From Muribaculaceae bacterium (GTDB lineage Bacteria > Bacteroidota > Bacteroidia > Bacteroidales > Muribaculaceae): a stretch of 42,908 nucleotides of DNA. Of the stretch, positions 33,231 through 41,764 are shown piece after piece. Below the pieces are notes generated by a model that searched no databases, had not been told where the DNA came from, and saw nothing but the letters and a program-made list of their open reading frames with translations. A program made the translations under genes and the position numbers. The stretch is from the NCBI GenBank assembly GCA_023663365.1, contig JAMPHP010000009.1, positions 1-42,908 of the forward strand, in the 5' to 3' direction. How positions within the stretch are numbered: position 1 is the first letter of the stretch; the number at the start of each line of letters is the position of its first letter.

Positions 33231-34478
33231 CTATTTTTTGCCTTTAGCCGCAAGAGGCTCAAGGAGCTCCATGAGAGCACTGTAGTGGGCTTCGGGTGAA
33301 TATTCGCGGTCGAGCACTTGCCGGGCATTGGCACCCATGCGGCGCGCCTCGGCCGGATTTTCGGCAAGGCGGCTCACACAGCGACGGAGCGCATCGACGT
33401 CGCCGTAGGGGAAGGTGAGTCCTGTAGTGCCATCTTTCACGAGCTCGGGGAGCGACCCGAAGTCGGTGGCTATCACCGGCTTGGAAAAAGCGAAGCTCTC
33501 AAGTATAGCGTTAGGGAAATTGTCGTACCACTCCGACGGCACCAGTGTGCACAGGCAAGAGCTCAGATAGGGCACAATAGCGTCGAAGTCCATACGTCCG
33601 AGGAATTCTATGTTGTGGTCTTTTCCATCGAGGCTTTGGCGCAAGGTGTCGATATAGCCGTCGTTGGAAAAGCCTATGATTTTAAGCCTGTAAGGCGTGC
33701 CTGCAAAGGCGTCGATCAAGGTCTGCAGGCCTTTCTGCTTCTCTATTCGGCCCACATAGAGGAAATAAGGCTCATAAGTTGGCTCGGGAAGGCTGCCTTT
33801 GCTGTTGAAGAAGGTGGGTATGTGGTGAAGCTTTTCTTTCGCAATGCCGTACTCGGCCAGCTTGCCGAGGGTAAAGGTCGACGGCACTACGAAAGCGTCG
33901 ATTTTTCCGGGAACATCCATAAGGTCGTGCAGCCCTTTTGCAGCGGCTTTTATCGCCGAGTAGACGGTGGATCCATGCACGCACTTGTTGCGGATACAAC
34001 TCAACCGCCGACCCTTGAGGCAGTCCTCGCACACTCCGGTGCGGTCGTTGTAGAAGAGCGCGTTGGGGCACATATACTGGAAGTCGCTGATGCGGTGCAC
34101 CACAGGTATGCCAAGGCTGCGGGCGGCATAGATAATCGACGGCGAAATCTTATTGTGATACTGCATGATATACACCAGATCGGGCTTGGTATCGGCAAGC
34201 AGACGGGTGAAGTTGCGCCTGGCCTCGGTGGAGTAGAACATGCGGCTGAAAGACTTCAGCACCGTGCCGACCGTTTTCTTTGTTTTGGCAAAGTACTCCT
34301 CGTCGCCTACCGATTCGATAAAATATCGCTCGTACTCCGTGGGGAAATTCTTCGGGCCTTTCACGGAGAAAGGTATCACGGTGTGGCCGTTGCGCTCAAG
34401 TATCTCCTTGATATTGAAGAAATATCGCTCCGGGCCGCCGGAGATGAAATATCGGTAGTTTACGAGGGCTATCTTCAT
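33231..34478 (-). CDS. Glycosyltransferase family 4 with Cys-rich insert
   Basis: 415 residues. The N-terminal half opens 'MKIALVNYRYFISGGPERYF' and has a Cys-rich insertion: 'MCPNALFYNDRTGVCEDCLK' followed by 'LSCIRNKC', five or six Cys likely to hold a zinc ion, known from a subgroup of GT4 enzymes. The C-terminal half has 'YFLYVGRIEKQKGLQTLIDA' and the E-x7-E region 'EWYDNFPNAILESFA'. It should act on a surface-glycan intermediate. It lies 2 bp after ugd and 1 bp before the radical SAM gene. Confidence 0.88.
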   Translation of the reverse strand: MKIALVNYRYFISGGPERYFFNIKEILERNGHTVIPFSVKGPKNFPTEYERYFIESVGDEEYFAKTKKTVGTVLKSFSRMFYSTEARRNFTRLLADTKPDLVYIMQYHNKISPSIIYAARSLGIPVVHRISDFQYMCPNALFYNDRTGVCEDCLKGRRLSCIRNKCVHGSTVYSAIKAAAKGLHDLMDVPGKIDAFVVPSTFTLGKLAEYGIAKEKLHHIPTFFNSKGSLPEPTYEPYFLYVGRIEKQKGLQTLIDAFAGTPYRLKIIGFSNDGYIDTLRQSLDGKDHNIEFLGRMDFDAIVPYLSSCLCTLVPSEWYDNFPNAILESFAFSKPVIATDFGSLPELVKDGTTGLTFPYGDVDALRRCVSRLAENPAEARRMGANARQVLDREYSPEAHYSALMELLEPLAAKGKK

Positions 34479-34480
34479 GG

Positions 34481-35794
34481 TCAGCGTCCTATGCAGTGAT
34501 ATTCGATGCCTGCGGCGGCAAGCTCGGAGGGGTCATATATATTGCGGCCGTCGATGATGAGAGGGCGGCGCATGGCGCGTACCATCACATCCCACGAGGG
34601 CATACGGAACTGCTTCCACTCCGTGAGCATGAGCATGGCATCGGCATCGACAAGGGCGTCGTACATGTCGGTGGCATACTCCACGGCATCACCTATCCGG
34701 CGGCGGCACTCGCTCATGGCCACCGGATCGAACACGCGCACACGTGCTCCGGCTTCGAGCAACTGCTTTATCACCACGAGCGATGTGGCCTCGCGCATGT
34801 CGTCGGTCTCGGGCTTGAATGCAAGACCCCAGACGGCTATCTTCTTGCCCGAAAGGTCGTCGCCGAGGTAGCGGCGCAGCTTCTTCACGGGCAGCTCCTT
34901 CTGCAGGGCATTGACTTCCTCCACAGCCCGGAGCACGCGCATGTCGTAGCCGGCCTGCTCGGCGGTGCGGATGAGCGCTTTCACATCTTTAGGAAAGCAA
35001 GAGCCGCCATAGCCACAGCCGGGATACAGGAATTTGGAGCCTATGCGGGTGTCGCTGCCAAGACCCTTACGCACCATATTCACATCGGCGCCCATGAGCT
35101 CGCACAGATTGGCGATGTCGTTCATAAACGATATGCGCGTGGCAAGCATCGAATTGGCCGCATATTTGATCATCTCGGCCGACGGGATGTCGGTGAATAT
35201 CACACGGAAATTATTGAGCATGAGAGGGCGGTAGAGCCTCGACATAAGCTCGCGGGCACGCTCGCTGTCGACACCCACCACCACACGGTCGGGGCGCATG
35301 AAGTCGGAGATGGCAGCACCCTCTTTCAGGAACTCGGGGTTGGAGGCCACATCGAAGGGGATGTCGGCACCTCGCGCCGCAAGCTCCTCGCCGATGGCTG
35401 CGCGCACCTTTGCAGCAGTGCCCACGGGCACTGTCGACTTCGTGACAAGCAAGGTGTATTTCTTGATATTGCGCCCGAAAGTGCGGGCAACCTCAAGCAC
35501 ATAGCGGAGGTCGGCCGAGCCATCCTCATCGGGAGGAGTGCCTACGGCACTGAACACTATCTCGGCATCATCGAGGCACGTCGAAAGGTCGGTGGTAAAG
35601 CGAAGCCTGCCTTCGGCCACATTGCGCTTGACCAGCTCGTCGAGGCCCGGCTCATAGATAGGCACGATGCCCTGCCTCAGCGCTTCTATCTTGGCGCTGT
35701 CGACATCGACGCACGTCACGTTGACTCCCATCTCGGCAAAGCATGTGCCCGACACGAGGCCAACATATCCTGTTCCTACTACCGCTATATTCAT
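34481..35794 (-). CDS. ugd: UDP-glucose 6-dehydrogenase
   Basis: 437 residues. NAD-binding loop 'VVGTGYVGLVSG' at residues 5-16, then 'YEPGLDEL', 'VGTPPDEDGSADL', 'TKSTVPVGT', 'SNPEFLKEGAAISDFMRPDR', a conserved K210 ('AEMIKYAANS'), and the catalytic C266 in 'GCGYGGSCFPKD'. It oxidises UDP-glucose to UDP-glucuronate with two NAD+. Its product is the substrate of the epimerase encoded 13 bp upstream, and the two supply uronic acid donors to the glycosyltransferases downstream. Confidence 0.95.
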   Translation of the reverse strand: MNIAVVGTGYVGLVSGTCFAEMGVNVTCVDVDSAKIEALRQGIVPIYEPGLDELVKRNVAEGRLRFTTDLSTCLDDAEIVFSAVGTPPDEDGSADLRYVLEVARTFGRNIKKYTLLVTKSTVPVGTAAKVRAAIGEELAARGADIPFDVASNPEFLKEGAAISDFMRPDRVVVGVDSERARELMSRLYRPLMLNNFRVIFTDIPSAEMIKYAANSMLATRISFMNDIANLCELMGADVNMVRKGLGSDTRIGSKFLYPGCGYGGSCFPKDVKALIRTAEQAGYDMRVLRAVEEVNALQKELPVKKLRRYLGDDLSGKKIAVWGLAFKPETDDMREATSLVVIKQLLEAGARVRVFDPVAMSECRRRIGDAVEYATDMYDALVDADAMLMLTEWKQFRMPSWDVMVRAMRRPLIIDGRNIYDPSELAAAGIEYHCIGR

Positions 35795-35807
35795 ATTCTG
35801 TGTTCTG

Positions 35808-36842
35808 TCAATTGTTTTTCAGAGGGTTTTCATCGGAGCGATACCACTGCATGAAGCGGTCGATGCCTTCGCGAAGCCCGGTTTGGGCGTGCAGGCCGGT
35901 GGCTGCCTCAAGAGCCGTGGTGTCGGCGCTGGTCTGATACACATCGCCCGGCTGCATGGGAAGGAATATTTTCCGAGCCTCACATCCGCAGGCGCGCTCT
36001 ATCTCACCGATGAAGTCCATCAGTTTAACGGAGTTTGCACCCCCGATATTATATATATGGTATAAAACATCGTTCTCATCCGGCTCCGGTGTGCCGCGAA
36101 CGACTGCCACCGTGCCGTCCACGATATCGTCGATGTAGGTGAAATCGCGCATCATGTCGCCGTGGTTGAACACCTTGATAGGCTCACCGCCGAGGATGGC
36201 TCCGGCAAAAAGCATAGGCGACATATCGGGGCGGCCCCACGGTCCATAAACCGTGAAATAGCGGAGGCCGGTCACGGCAAAGCCGTAGAGCTTGCTGTAG
36301 GCGTGAGCCATAAGCTCGTTGCTCTTCTTTGACGCTGCATAGAGGCTTACGGGAGTATCCACCTTATCGCTCTCGCAATAAGGCACTTTGCTGTTCATGC
36401 CATAGACTGAGCTCGACGATGCGAACACCAGATGTCGCACCCCGGTATGCCGGCAGGCCTCCAGAATGTTGAGGAACCCTTCGATATTGCTGTGAAGATA
36501 TGAGTACGGATTGCTGATCGAATAGCGCACACCGGCCTGTGCTGCCAGATTGACAACCACATCGAAGCGCTCGCGCTCGCAAAGGGCATCGAGCGAAGCC
36601 TTGTCGGCGATGTCCATGCGGATAAAGCGCAGCGACCCGTAGCGTGCCGATGCAAGGACTTCGCCTGCGGGCACGTCGTCGCCGCACTCTATGCCCATGC
36701 GCCTGAGGCGCGCGAGCTTAAGGCGCACATCATAGTAATCGTTAAGGTTATCGATGCCGGTCACTTCATCCGAAGCCGAGGCAAGCCGCTCGGCAACAGC
36801 CGATCCTATGAAACCGGCAGCTCCCGTTACAAGTATCTTCAT
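35808..36842 (-). CDS. UDP-glucuronate 4-epimerase (SDR family)
   Basis: 344 residues from the ATG at 36840-36842; the longer open frame crosses the promoter. Extended SDR layout: NAD loop 'VTGAAGFIGSAVAERL' at 5-20, 'DNLNDYYDVRLKLARL' (a pattern of the UDP-glucuronate 4-epimerase group), 'NLAAQAGVRYSISNP', catalytic S143 and Y168-x3-K172 ('YAASKKSNE'), and the closing 'MQPGDVYQTSADTTAL'. It interconverts UDP-glucuronate and UDP-galacturonate. It is the first gene of the operon and is followed by ugd, which makes its substrate. Confidence 0.88.
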   Translation of the reverse strand: MKILVTGAAGFIGSAVAERLASASDEVTGIDNLNDYYDVRLKLARLRRMGIECGDDVPAGEVLASARYGSLRFIRMDIADKASLDALCERERFDVVVNLAAQAGVRYSISNPYSYLHSNIEGFLNILEACRHTGVRHLVFASSSSVYGMNSKVPYCESDKVDTPVSLYAASKKSNELMAHAYSKLYGFAVTGLRYFTVYGPWGRPDMSPMLFAGAILGGEPIKVFNHGDMMRDFTYIDDIVDGTVAVVRGTPEPDENDVLYHIYNIGGANSVKLMDFIGEIERACGCEARKIFLPMQPGDVYQTSADTTALEAATGLHAQTGLREGIDRFMQWYRSDENPLKNN

Positions 36843-36874
36843 CGCTGGTCTGTTCGTTTCCTTTTGGATTTCTG

Positions 36875-36922
36875 CAAAGATACGTCTTTTTTTGTGCCTG
36901 TACAATATTTTCCGTACTTTTG
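36875..36922. promoter_or_regulatory. Back-to-back promoters in the polysaccharide cluster
   Basis: Minus strand: TATCTTTG at 36875-36882, driving the epimerase operon. Plus strand: TTTG at 36891-36894, 20 bp, TACTTTTG at 36915-36922, driving the divergent glycosyltransferase. The two overlap, since the -33 region of the minus promoter falls within the plus promoter. Confidence 0.65.
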
Positions 36923-36948
36923 CATCAATAACGAAGAATGAGCTCACT

Positions 36949-37989
36949 ATGATAATATGCCATATTCTATGGGGGCTGAGCTACGGTGGCATCGAGACCA
37001 TGGTCGTCAACATCGCCAACGAGCAGGCGGCTCTCGGCCATGAAGTACACCTTATAGCGGTAAACGATAAAATCGACACCCCCATGCTCGGCCTGATTTC
37101 TGATGCTGTCAGTTTTCACTGCGCAGGCCGAAAGCAGGGCTCCAGAAACCCCTTACCCATAGTGAGGCTAAACCGTATCATCCACAAAATCAAGCCTGAT
37201 GCCGTGCATCTACACCATCTCAGGCTATACCGCTACATCCTGCCGTCGCTAATAAAGCACCGCTGCTCGACGGTGCACATCGACTTTGTGGAATACATGC
37301 GCCCGCACCTGGCCGCCAACAAAAATCTTTTCGCGATATCGAACCACGTGCGCGACGACATCCGCACTCACACCGGGATCGACTCGGAAGTGGTGCTCAA
37401 CGGCATTGACCCGCGTAAATTCAAGCAGCGCACCACTCCCTACTCCGGTGCAGGCACTTTCCGCATCGTGCAGGTCGGAAGGCTCGACACCTCGCACAAG
37501 GGGCAGCACATCCTCGTGGAAGCTATCGCAATCCTTGCCGCCAAAGGCCTTGACATCCAAGCCGACATTATCGGAGATGGCCCCGACCGGGCAAAGATCG
37601 AGGCCCTGATCGCCGAGCTTGGCGTGGAGAAGCAGGTGAGGATGCTCGGAGCGCGACAGCCCGAATACATCTGGGAGCATCTTGCCGACTATCACCTCCT
37701 TGTGCAACCCTCGCTCTTCGAGGGCTTCGGCCTCACGATAGCCGAAGGGATGGCAGCCCGAGTGCCTGTGCTCGTGTCGGATGTAAGGGCGCAGATGGAG
37801 GTAATAGGCGAAGGGGCGTGCGGATATTCATTCAAAAGCGCCGACCCGCAGAGCTGCGCCGACGCTATTGAGAATATCATAAGTAACTACAGCCTCGCCG
37901 GCACTGTCGCGGCCTACGAGCGCCTGCTCAAGCACTACGACGTGCGGGCTACCGCTGCAAACTATATAGAAAAATACCGTACTTTGTAA
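36949..37989 (+). CDS. Glycosyltransferase family 4
   Basis: 346 residues from the ATG at 36949 ('MIICHILWGLSYGGIETMVV'); the open frame begins at 36754 but that part is antisense to the epimerase gene. GT-B signatures: the Gly-rich loop 'LSYGGIETM', 'KPDAVHLHHLR', 'FRIVQVGRLDTSHKGQHILV' and the E-x7-E region 'LFEGFGLTIAEGMA'. It probably transfers a sugar in the same surface-glycan pathway as the minus-strand operon from which it diverges. It converges with the helicase gene with an 8-bp gap. Confidence 0.87.
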   Translation: MIICHILWGLSYGGIETMVVNIANEQAALGHEVHLIAVNDKIDTPMLGLISDAVSFHCAGRKQGSRNPLPIVRLNRIIHKIKPDAVHLHHLRLYRYILPSLIKHRCSTVHIDFVEYMRPHLAANKNLFAISNHVRDDIRTHTGIDSEVVLNGIDPRKFKQRTTPYSGAGTFRIVQVGRLDTSHKGQHILVEAIAILAAKGLDIQADIIGDGPDRAKIEALIAELGVEKQVRMLGARQPEYIWEHLADYHLLVQPSLFEGFGLTIAEGMAARVPVLVSDVRAQMEVIGEGACGYSFKSADPQSCADAIENIISNYSLAGTVAAYERLLKHYDVRATAANYIEKYRTL

Positions 37990-37997
37990 GACCGGCT

Positions 37998-39404
37998 CTA
38001 CTGCTCTGCCCCGCCGCCCTGTGGCTTGGAGGGCTTGCGACGCCGGCGATAGTTTTTCTTCCGTGCACCGCCGTCGGCTTTTTTCGCCGGGTCGGCAGCC
38101 GCACCTTCGGCCTGCGGAGCAGTGGATGATGCCTGCGCCGACGGCTTGCGCTGCTCCTTGCCTCCACGAGGCTTGCGGCCGCCGTCGCGCCCGTGGCGCT
38201 TGCCGTTTCCGCCACGTCCACGTCCGCGTCGGTCACCGTCGGATGCCTTCTCTCCCTTATATTCGGGGCCGTCGCCGAGTTCGGCAGGGATTTGCTCGCG
38301 GCGTATCTCTATCTCAAGGAATTTCTCTATGCCGGCCCAGCGGCGCTGGTCGCGCTCGCTCACAAAGGTCACGGCCTTGCCATCGGCATCGGCGCGGGCG
38401 GTTCGGCCCACACGGTGCACATAGTCCTCGGCCTCGTGAGGCACATCATAGTTCACCACCATGGCTATATCGTCGATGTCGATGCCGCGGGCGATGATAT
38501 CGGTGGCGATGAGGATGTCCACTCGGCCGGCACGGAAATCGTGCATCACCTGCTCACGGGCGGCCTGGTCGAGGTCGGAGTGCATCTCGGCCGTCTTCCA
38601 CTTGCTCCGGCGCATCACCTGCGAGAGCTGGCGCACCTTGAGCTTCGACGATGAGAACACTATCACACGCTTGTTGAAGCCCTGCTCGAACAGATGCTTC
38701 AGCAGATGCTCCTTCTGTCCTTCGTGGCAGATAAACACCGATTGGTCGACCTTCTCGGCCGGCTTCGATACGGCAATCTTGACTTCCTTGGGCTGATACA
38801 GAATCGACGAGGCGAGCTGCTGTATCTTCTTGGGCATCGTGGCCGAGAACATCAGCGTCTGACGGTCCTTGGGAAGCTCTGCCACGATGCGCATGATGTC
38901 GTCGTAGAAGCCCATGTCGAGCATACGGTCGGCTTCGTCAAGGATAAAGTACTCAACCTGAGAGAGATCTACGTAGCCCATCTTTATATGTGCCAGCAGG
39001 CGGCCGGGAGTGGCAATCACAAGGTCGGCACCGCTGCGGAGAGCCTGCTTCTGCTGTGCGAAGGCTTTGCCGTCGTTGCCACCGTGGATTGCAAGGCTGC
39101 TCACGGGCAGATAGTAGGAGAAGCCCTCGAGCTGGCGGTCGATCTGCTGGGCAAGCTCGTGCGTCGGCACCATCACCACAGCCCTCACGGCATGGTTCTC
39201 ATTCTCGCGCTCGGCAAGGAGGTCGATCACAGGCAGCACGTATGCCGCAGTCTTGCCGGTGCCGGTCTGCGCGCAGGCTATCAGGTCGTAGCCGTCGAGG
39301 ATAATATCTATTGCCTGCTCCTGGATAGGGGTGCACTCCTCGAAGTGCATGGCATCGAGGGCATCGAGAATGTCGTCGCTAAGGTTGAGCTCGTCAAATC
39401 GCAT
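37998..39404 (-). CDS. DEAD-box RNA helicase (RhlE/CsdA-like)
   Basis: 468 residues. Motifs in order: Q motif 'CTPIQEQAI', motif I 'AQTGTGKTAAY', Ia 'PTHELAQQ', 'ATPGRLLAH', motif II 'DEAD' ('ILDEADRMLDMGF'), motif III 'FSATMPK', motif IV-V 'VIVFSSSK' and 'ATDIIARGIDIDD', motif VI 'HRVGRTARA'. The last 90 residues are a basic, low-complexity tail rich in Arg, Gly and Lys ('RRGRGRGGNGKRHGRDGG') that should bind RNA without specificity. It unwinds RNA duplexes in ribosome assembly or mRNA turnover. It lies 20 bp downstream of the hslR-like gene. Confidence 0.93.
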   Translation of the reverse strand: MRFDELNLSDDILDALDAMHFEECTPIQEQAIDIILDGYDLIACAQTGTGKTAAYVLPVIDLLAERENENHAVRAVVMVPTHELAQQIDRQLEGFSYYLPVSSLAIHGGNDGKAFAQQKQALRSGADLVIATPGRLLAHIKMGYVDLSQVEYFILDEADRMLDMGFYDDIMRIVAELPKDRQTLMFSATMPKKIQQLASSILYQPKEVKIAVSKPAEKVDQSVFICHEGQKEHLLKHLFEQGFNKRVIVFSSSKLKVRQLSQVMRRSKWKTAEMHSDLDQAAREQVMHDFRAGRVDILIATDIIARGIDIDDIAMVVNYDVPHEAEDYVHRVGRTARADADGKAVTFVSERDQRRWAGIEKFLEIEIRREQIPAELGDGPEYKGEKASDGDRRGRGRGGNGKRHGRDGGRKPRGGKEQRKPSAQASSTAPQAEGAAADPAKKADGGARKKNYRRRRKPSKPQGGGAEQ

Positions 39405-39424
39405 AGTTAAAGTTTTTTTTCAGG

Positions 39425-39850
39425 TTAGTCATCTCCGTCGAAGTCGAAATCGAAGTCCCAGCCATCGTCGGAGATAGAGTCGGTGAAGCGGCTGAGCTCA
39501 CGCCCGTCGCGCTTGGTGGGGCGGCCGAGCCCTTTCTGGCGGTCGATAAAGCCTGAGATTTTCACCACCTCAAGCAGGTCGTACTGCTCCTGAGGCGTGA
39601 GGTTCTCGAGGTACTCCGGCACGAGTTTGGCACCAAGGCGATTTTGCGTGACGGCGCGGACACGGAAGGTATATGTCACCGGCGGCTTGCGCACATAGAT
39701 GATGTCGCCCTCGCTCACCGTCCGCGACGGCTTCACCGCCACTGCGGGTGTGCCCATGGTCACACGCCCTTTCTTGCAGGCATCGGTGGCGATAGTGCGG
39801 GTCTTGAACACCCGCACGGCCCACAGCCATTTGTCAATGCGTACTTCCAC
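39425..39850 (-). CDS. hslR: S4-domain RNA-binding protein, Hsp15-like
   Basis: 141 residues. The S4 domain is at the N-terminus: 'VRIDKWLWAVRVFKTRTIAT', 'CKKGRVTMG' and 'VSEGDIIYVR'. An Arg/Lys-rich middle ('GRPTKRDGRELSRF') and an acidic tail 'DFDFDFDGDD' follow. In E. coli Hsp15 binds stalled 50S subunits that carry a peptidyl-tRNA, which fits with the peptidyl-tRNA hydrolase gene 3 bp upstream. The symbol follows the family; the acidic tail is not in E. coli. Confidence 0.85.
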   Translation of the reverse strand: MEVRIDKWLWAVRVFKTRTIATDACKKGRVTMGTPAVAVKPSRTVSEGDIIYVRKPPVTYTFRVRAVTQNRLGAKLVPEYLENLTPQEQYDLLEVVKISGFIDRQKGLGRPTKRDGRELSRFTDSISDDGWDFDFDFDGDD

Positions 39851-39853
39851 GGT

Positions 39854-40417
39854 TTATTTATTATTGTATTTACACATGGCATTGCCAAGTCCGGCAAGCA
39901 CGAACTCACGGATTGCTTCACATGCCACTCCTATGCGCTCACGGAGCATAGGCAGCTCTTCGGAGGGAAAACGGCCGAGCACGAAATCAATCTGGCAGCC
40001 ACGGGGAAAGTCGTTGCCGATACCGAAGCGGAGCCGAGGATAGGCATCCGAACCCAGCATCTGCGCTATGTTCTTAAGGCCGTTGTGACCGGCATCGCTT
40101 CCGCGGCCCTTCATCCGTATCGCGCCCAAGGGCAGCGCAAGATCATCGACAAGGACAAGGATGTGGTCGAGGTCTACGCCCTCCTGTTCTTTCCAGTACC
40201 GCACGGCATTGCCGCTGAGATTCATGTAGGTCGACGGTTTGAGCAGCACTACCTGCTGATTTTTGACTCGTCCGCGGCCCACATCGCCGTATCGGCCTGT
40301 GGAAAAAGAAATATTGGACGCCTCGGCAAAGGCGTCCAATATCATAAATCCGATGTTGTGGCGGGTATCGCGATATTCATCGCCGATATTACCCAGCCCA
40401 ACAATAAGGTACTTCAT
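39854..40417 (-). CDS. pth: Peptidyl-tRNA hydrolase
   Basis: 187 residues, the usual size. Conserved sites: N10 ('GLGNIGDEY'), the catalytic His in 'RHNIGFMILD', 'KPSTYMNLSGNAV' (Asn of the substrate cleft), 'VDDLALPLGAIR' (Asp) and 'SDAGHNGLKNI'. It cleaves peptidyl-tRNA released by drop-off, recycling tRNA. It lies between rplY (20 bp upstream) and the S4 protein gene (3 bp downstream), a common Bacteroidota gene order. Confidence 0.96.
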   Translation of the reverse strand: MKYLIVGLGNIGDEYRDTRHNIGFMILDAFAEASNISFSTGRYGDVGRGRVKNQQVVLLKPSTYMNLSGNAVRYWKEQEGVDLDHILVLVDDLALPLGAIRMKGRGSDAGHNGLKNIAQMLGSDAYPRLRFGIGNDFPRGCQIDFVLGRFPSEELPMLRERIGVACEAIREFVLAGLGNAMCKYNNK

Positions 40418-40437
40418 CGAAAGGATGGAAGCCTGCT

Positions 40438-41094
40438 TTATTTACCGGCAGCGGCGGCAGCGGCGGCACCACGGGCGGCACGGGTGAGCTGCACGGCGCA
40501 TACAACGGCGTTCTTGGCATTGACGAGTTCGAGGCCGTCGAAGTGGAGTTCGCCAACCTGAAGTGTCTTGCCAAGACCGAGGTTATCAACGTTGATAACA
40601 AGACGCTCGGGGATGGCAGTGTAGGGTGCGCGCACCTTCATCTTCTTCATCGAGAGGGTGAGCTTACCACCGGCCTTCACACCTTCGGCGTGACCTTCGA
40701 GCTTAACGGGAACTTCGATGGTAACGGGCTTCTCGGGGAATACCTCGAGGAGGTCGATGTGGAGGATATTGTCCTTCACGGGGTGGAACTGCAGGTCCTT
40801 GAGCACGGCCATACGCTTCTCACCGTTGATGTCGAGCTCGATAGCGAAGATTTCGGGGGTATAGATGAGCTTGCGCACTGCTTCGTTCGATACTACGATG
40901 TCGGTAGTGATAAGACCCTTGCCATTGCCGATTTCCACGATTTTCTCACCGGGCTTCAGGGTGCCGGCGTAGGGGAGTTCGATGATTGCGCCACCATTGA
41001 GAACGGCGGGGATCATGTTCTGCGAGCGGAGAGCCTTGGCGGCCTTCTTGCCGAGGTCTGTACGAGCTTCGGCGCTGAGCTGAAATACTTTCAT
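40438..41094 (-). CDS. rplY: Ribosomal protein L25 (Ctc form)
   Basis: 218 residues: the 5S-rRNA-binding L25 domain at the N-terminus ('ARTDLGKKAAKALRSQNMIP', 'VLNGG'), then the TL5-type beta domain ('VFPEKPVTIEVPVKLEGHAE' and 'KLTLSMKKMKVRAPYTAIPE') and an Ala-rich end. The long form is the one called Ctc or TL5. It binds 5S rRNA in the 50S subunit. It is the first gene of the rplY-pth-hslR run and has a full-consensus promoter. Confidence 0.95.
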   Translation of the reverse strand: MKVFQLSAEARTDLGKKAAKALRSQNMIPAVLNGGAIIELPYAGTLKPGEKIVEIGNGKGLITTDIVVSNEAVRKLIYTPEIFAIELDINGEKRMAVLKDLQFHPVKDNILHIDLLEVFPEKPVTIEVPVKLEGHAEGVKAGGKLTLSMKKMKVRAPYTAIPERLVINVDNLGLGKTLQVGELHFDGLELVNAKNAVVCAVQLTRAARGAAAAAAAGK

Positions 41095-41171
41095 TGTGTG
41101 TAATTGCTTGTGTTACTAAAAATTAAGATGCTTCTCAATTTCCCATCACACGGGGATGCTAAAAAGCACCG

Positions 41172-41203
41172 CAAAGGTAGCACTTTTTTTTCATATTTCC
41201 AAA
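41172..41203 (-). promoter_or_regulatory. rplY promoter
   Basis: Minus strand: TTTG at 41200-41203, 20 bp, TACCTTTG at 41172-41179, a perfect consensus. The leader to the ATG at 41094 is about 70 nt. Confidence 0.75.
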
Positions 41204-41227
41204 CACTTAGAGTGTGTCAATGGCGTG

Positions 41228-41674
41228 TCAATCGCGCGAATCCATAAAAATCGTGACCGGGCCGTCGTTGACAAGCGCCACTTTCATGTCGGCACCAAAC
41301 ACTCCCTTGGCCACCTTCCTGCCGAGGGCATCCTCCACCAAGGAGCAGTAGAGCTCATAGAGAGGCACGGCAAGGTCGTGGCCGGCAGCCTTCACATAAC
41401 TCGGCCGATTGCCCTTGGCAGTCGATGCCAGAAGCGTGAACTGGCTCACTGCAAGCACATCGCCTCCTACGTCTTTTACCGAGAGGTTCATCACCCCTCG
41501 CTCATCATCGAAAATCCGCAAGGCGGCAGTCTTGGCCGCCAGGCGTCGCACGTCGGCCTCCGTATCGCCGACCTCAACTCCGACGAGCACCATCAGTCCC
41601 TTGCCTATGGCTCCTACGATGGCACCATCCACTCTGACCGAGGCTTCGGTCACTCGCTGTATCACAAGTCGCAT
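41228..41674 (-). CDS. dtd: D-aminoacyl-tRNA deacylase
   Basis: 148 residues. Family signatures: 'MRLVIQRVTEASVRVDG' at the N-terminus, 'LMVLVGVEVGDTEAD', the active-site 'SQFTLLA' and the C-terminal 'NDGPVTIFMDS' with the Gly-cisPro pair (here GP) that selects D-amino acids. It hydrolyses D-aminoacyl-tRNA, protecting translation. It stands alone with its own -7 box (TATATTTG, minus strand 41703-41710). Confidence 0.95.
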   Translation of the reverse strand: MRLVIQRVTEASVRVDGAIVGAIGKGLMVLVGVEVGDTEADVRRLAAKTAALRIFDDERGVMNLSVKDVGGDVLAVSQFTLLASTAKGNRPSYVKAAGHDLAVPLYELYCSLVEDALGRKVAKGVFGADMKVALVNDGPVTIFMDSRD

Positions 41675-41702
41675 ATCTGTCTGTTTTTGTTCCTTTAAAA
41701 CA

Positions 41703-41741
41703 CAAATATAGCAATTAACATTTGATTTTTCCGTAAATTTG
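41703..41741. promoter_or_regulatory. Divergent -7 boxes between dtd and the secreted protein gene
   Basis: Minus strand TATATTTG (41703-41710) for dtd, 29 bp before its ATG; plus strand TAAATTTG (41734-41741) for the gene at 41765, 23 bp before its ATG. Neither has a clean TTTG at the usual spacing. Confidence 0.5.
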
Positions 41742-41764
41742 CACGCACATTATCTACACCGCAC

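Noticed and set aside
31802-33247. Long plus-strand frames opposite the glycan operon (also 33318-34499 and 34496-35854)
   Set aside because: They are antisense to glycosyltransferase, radical SAM and ugd genes with clear motifs.
33230-33367. N-terminal extension of the radical SAM gene
   Set aside because: It lies wholly inside the upstream glycosyltransferase gene; the Met at 33229 starts right after that gene's stop.
36754-36948. N-terminal extension of the divergent GT4 gene
   Set aside because: It would be antisense to the epimerase gene and cross the promoter; the protein family begins at the Met at 36949.
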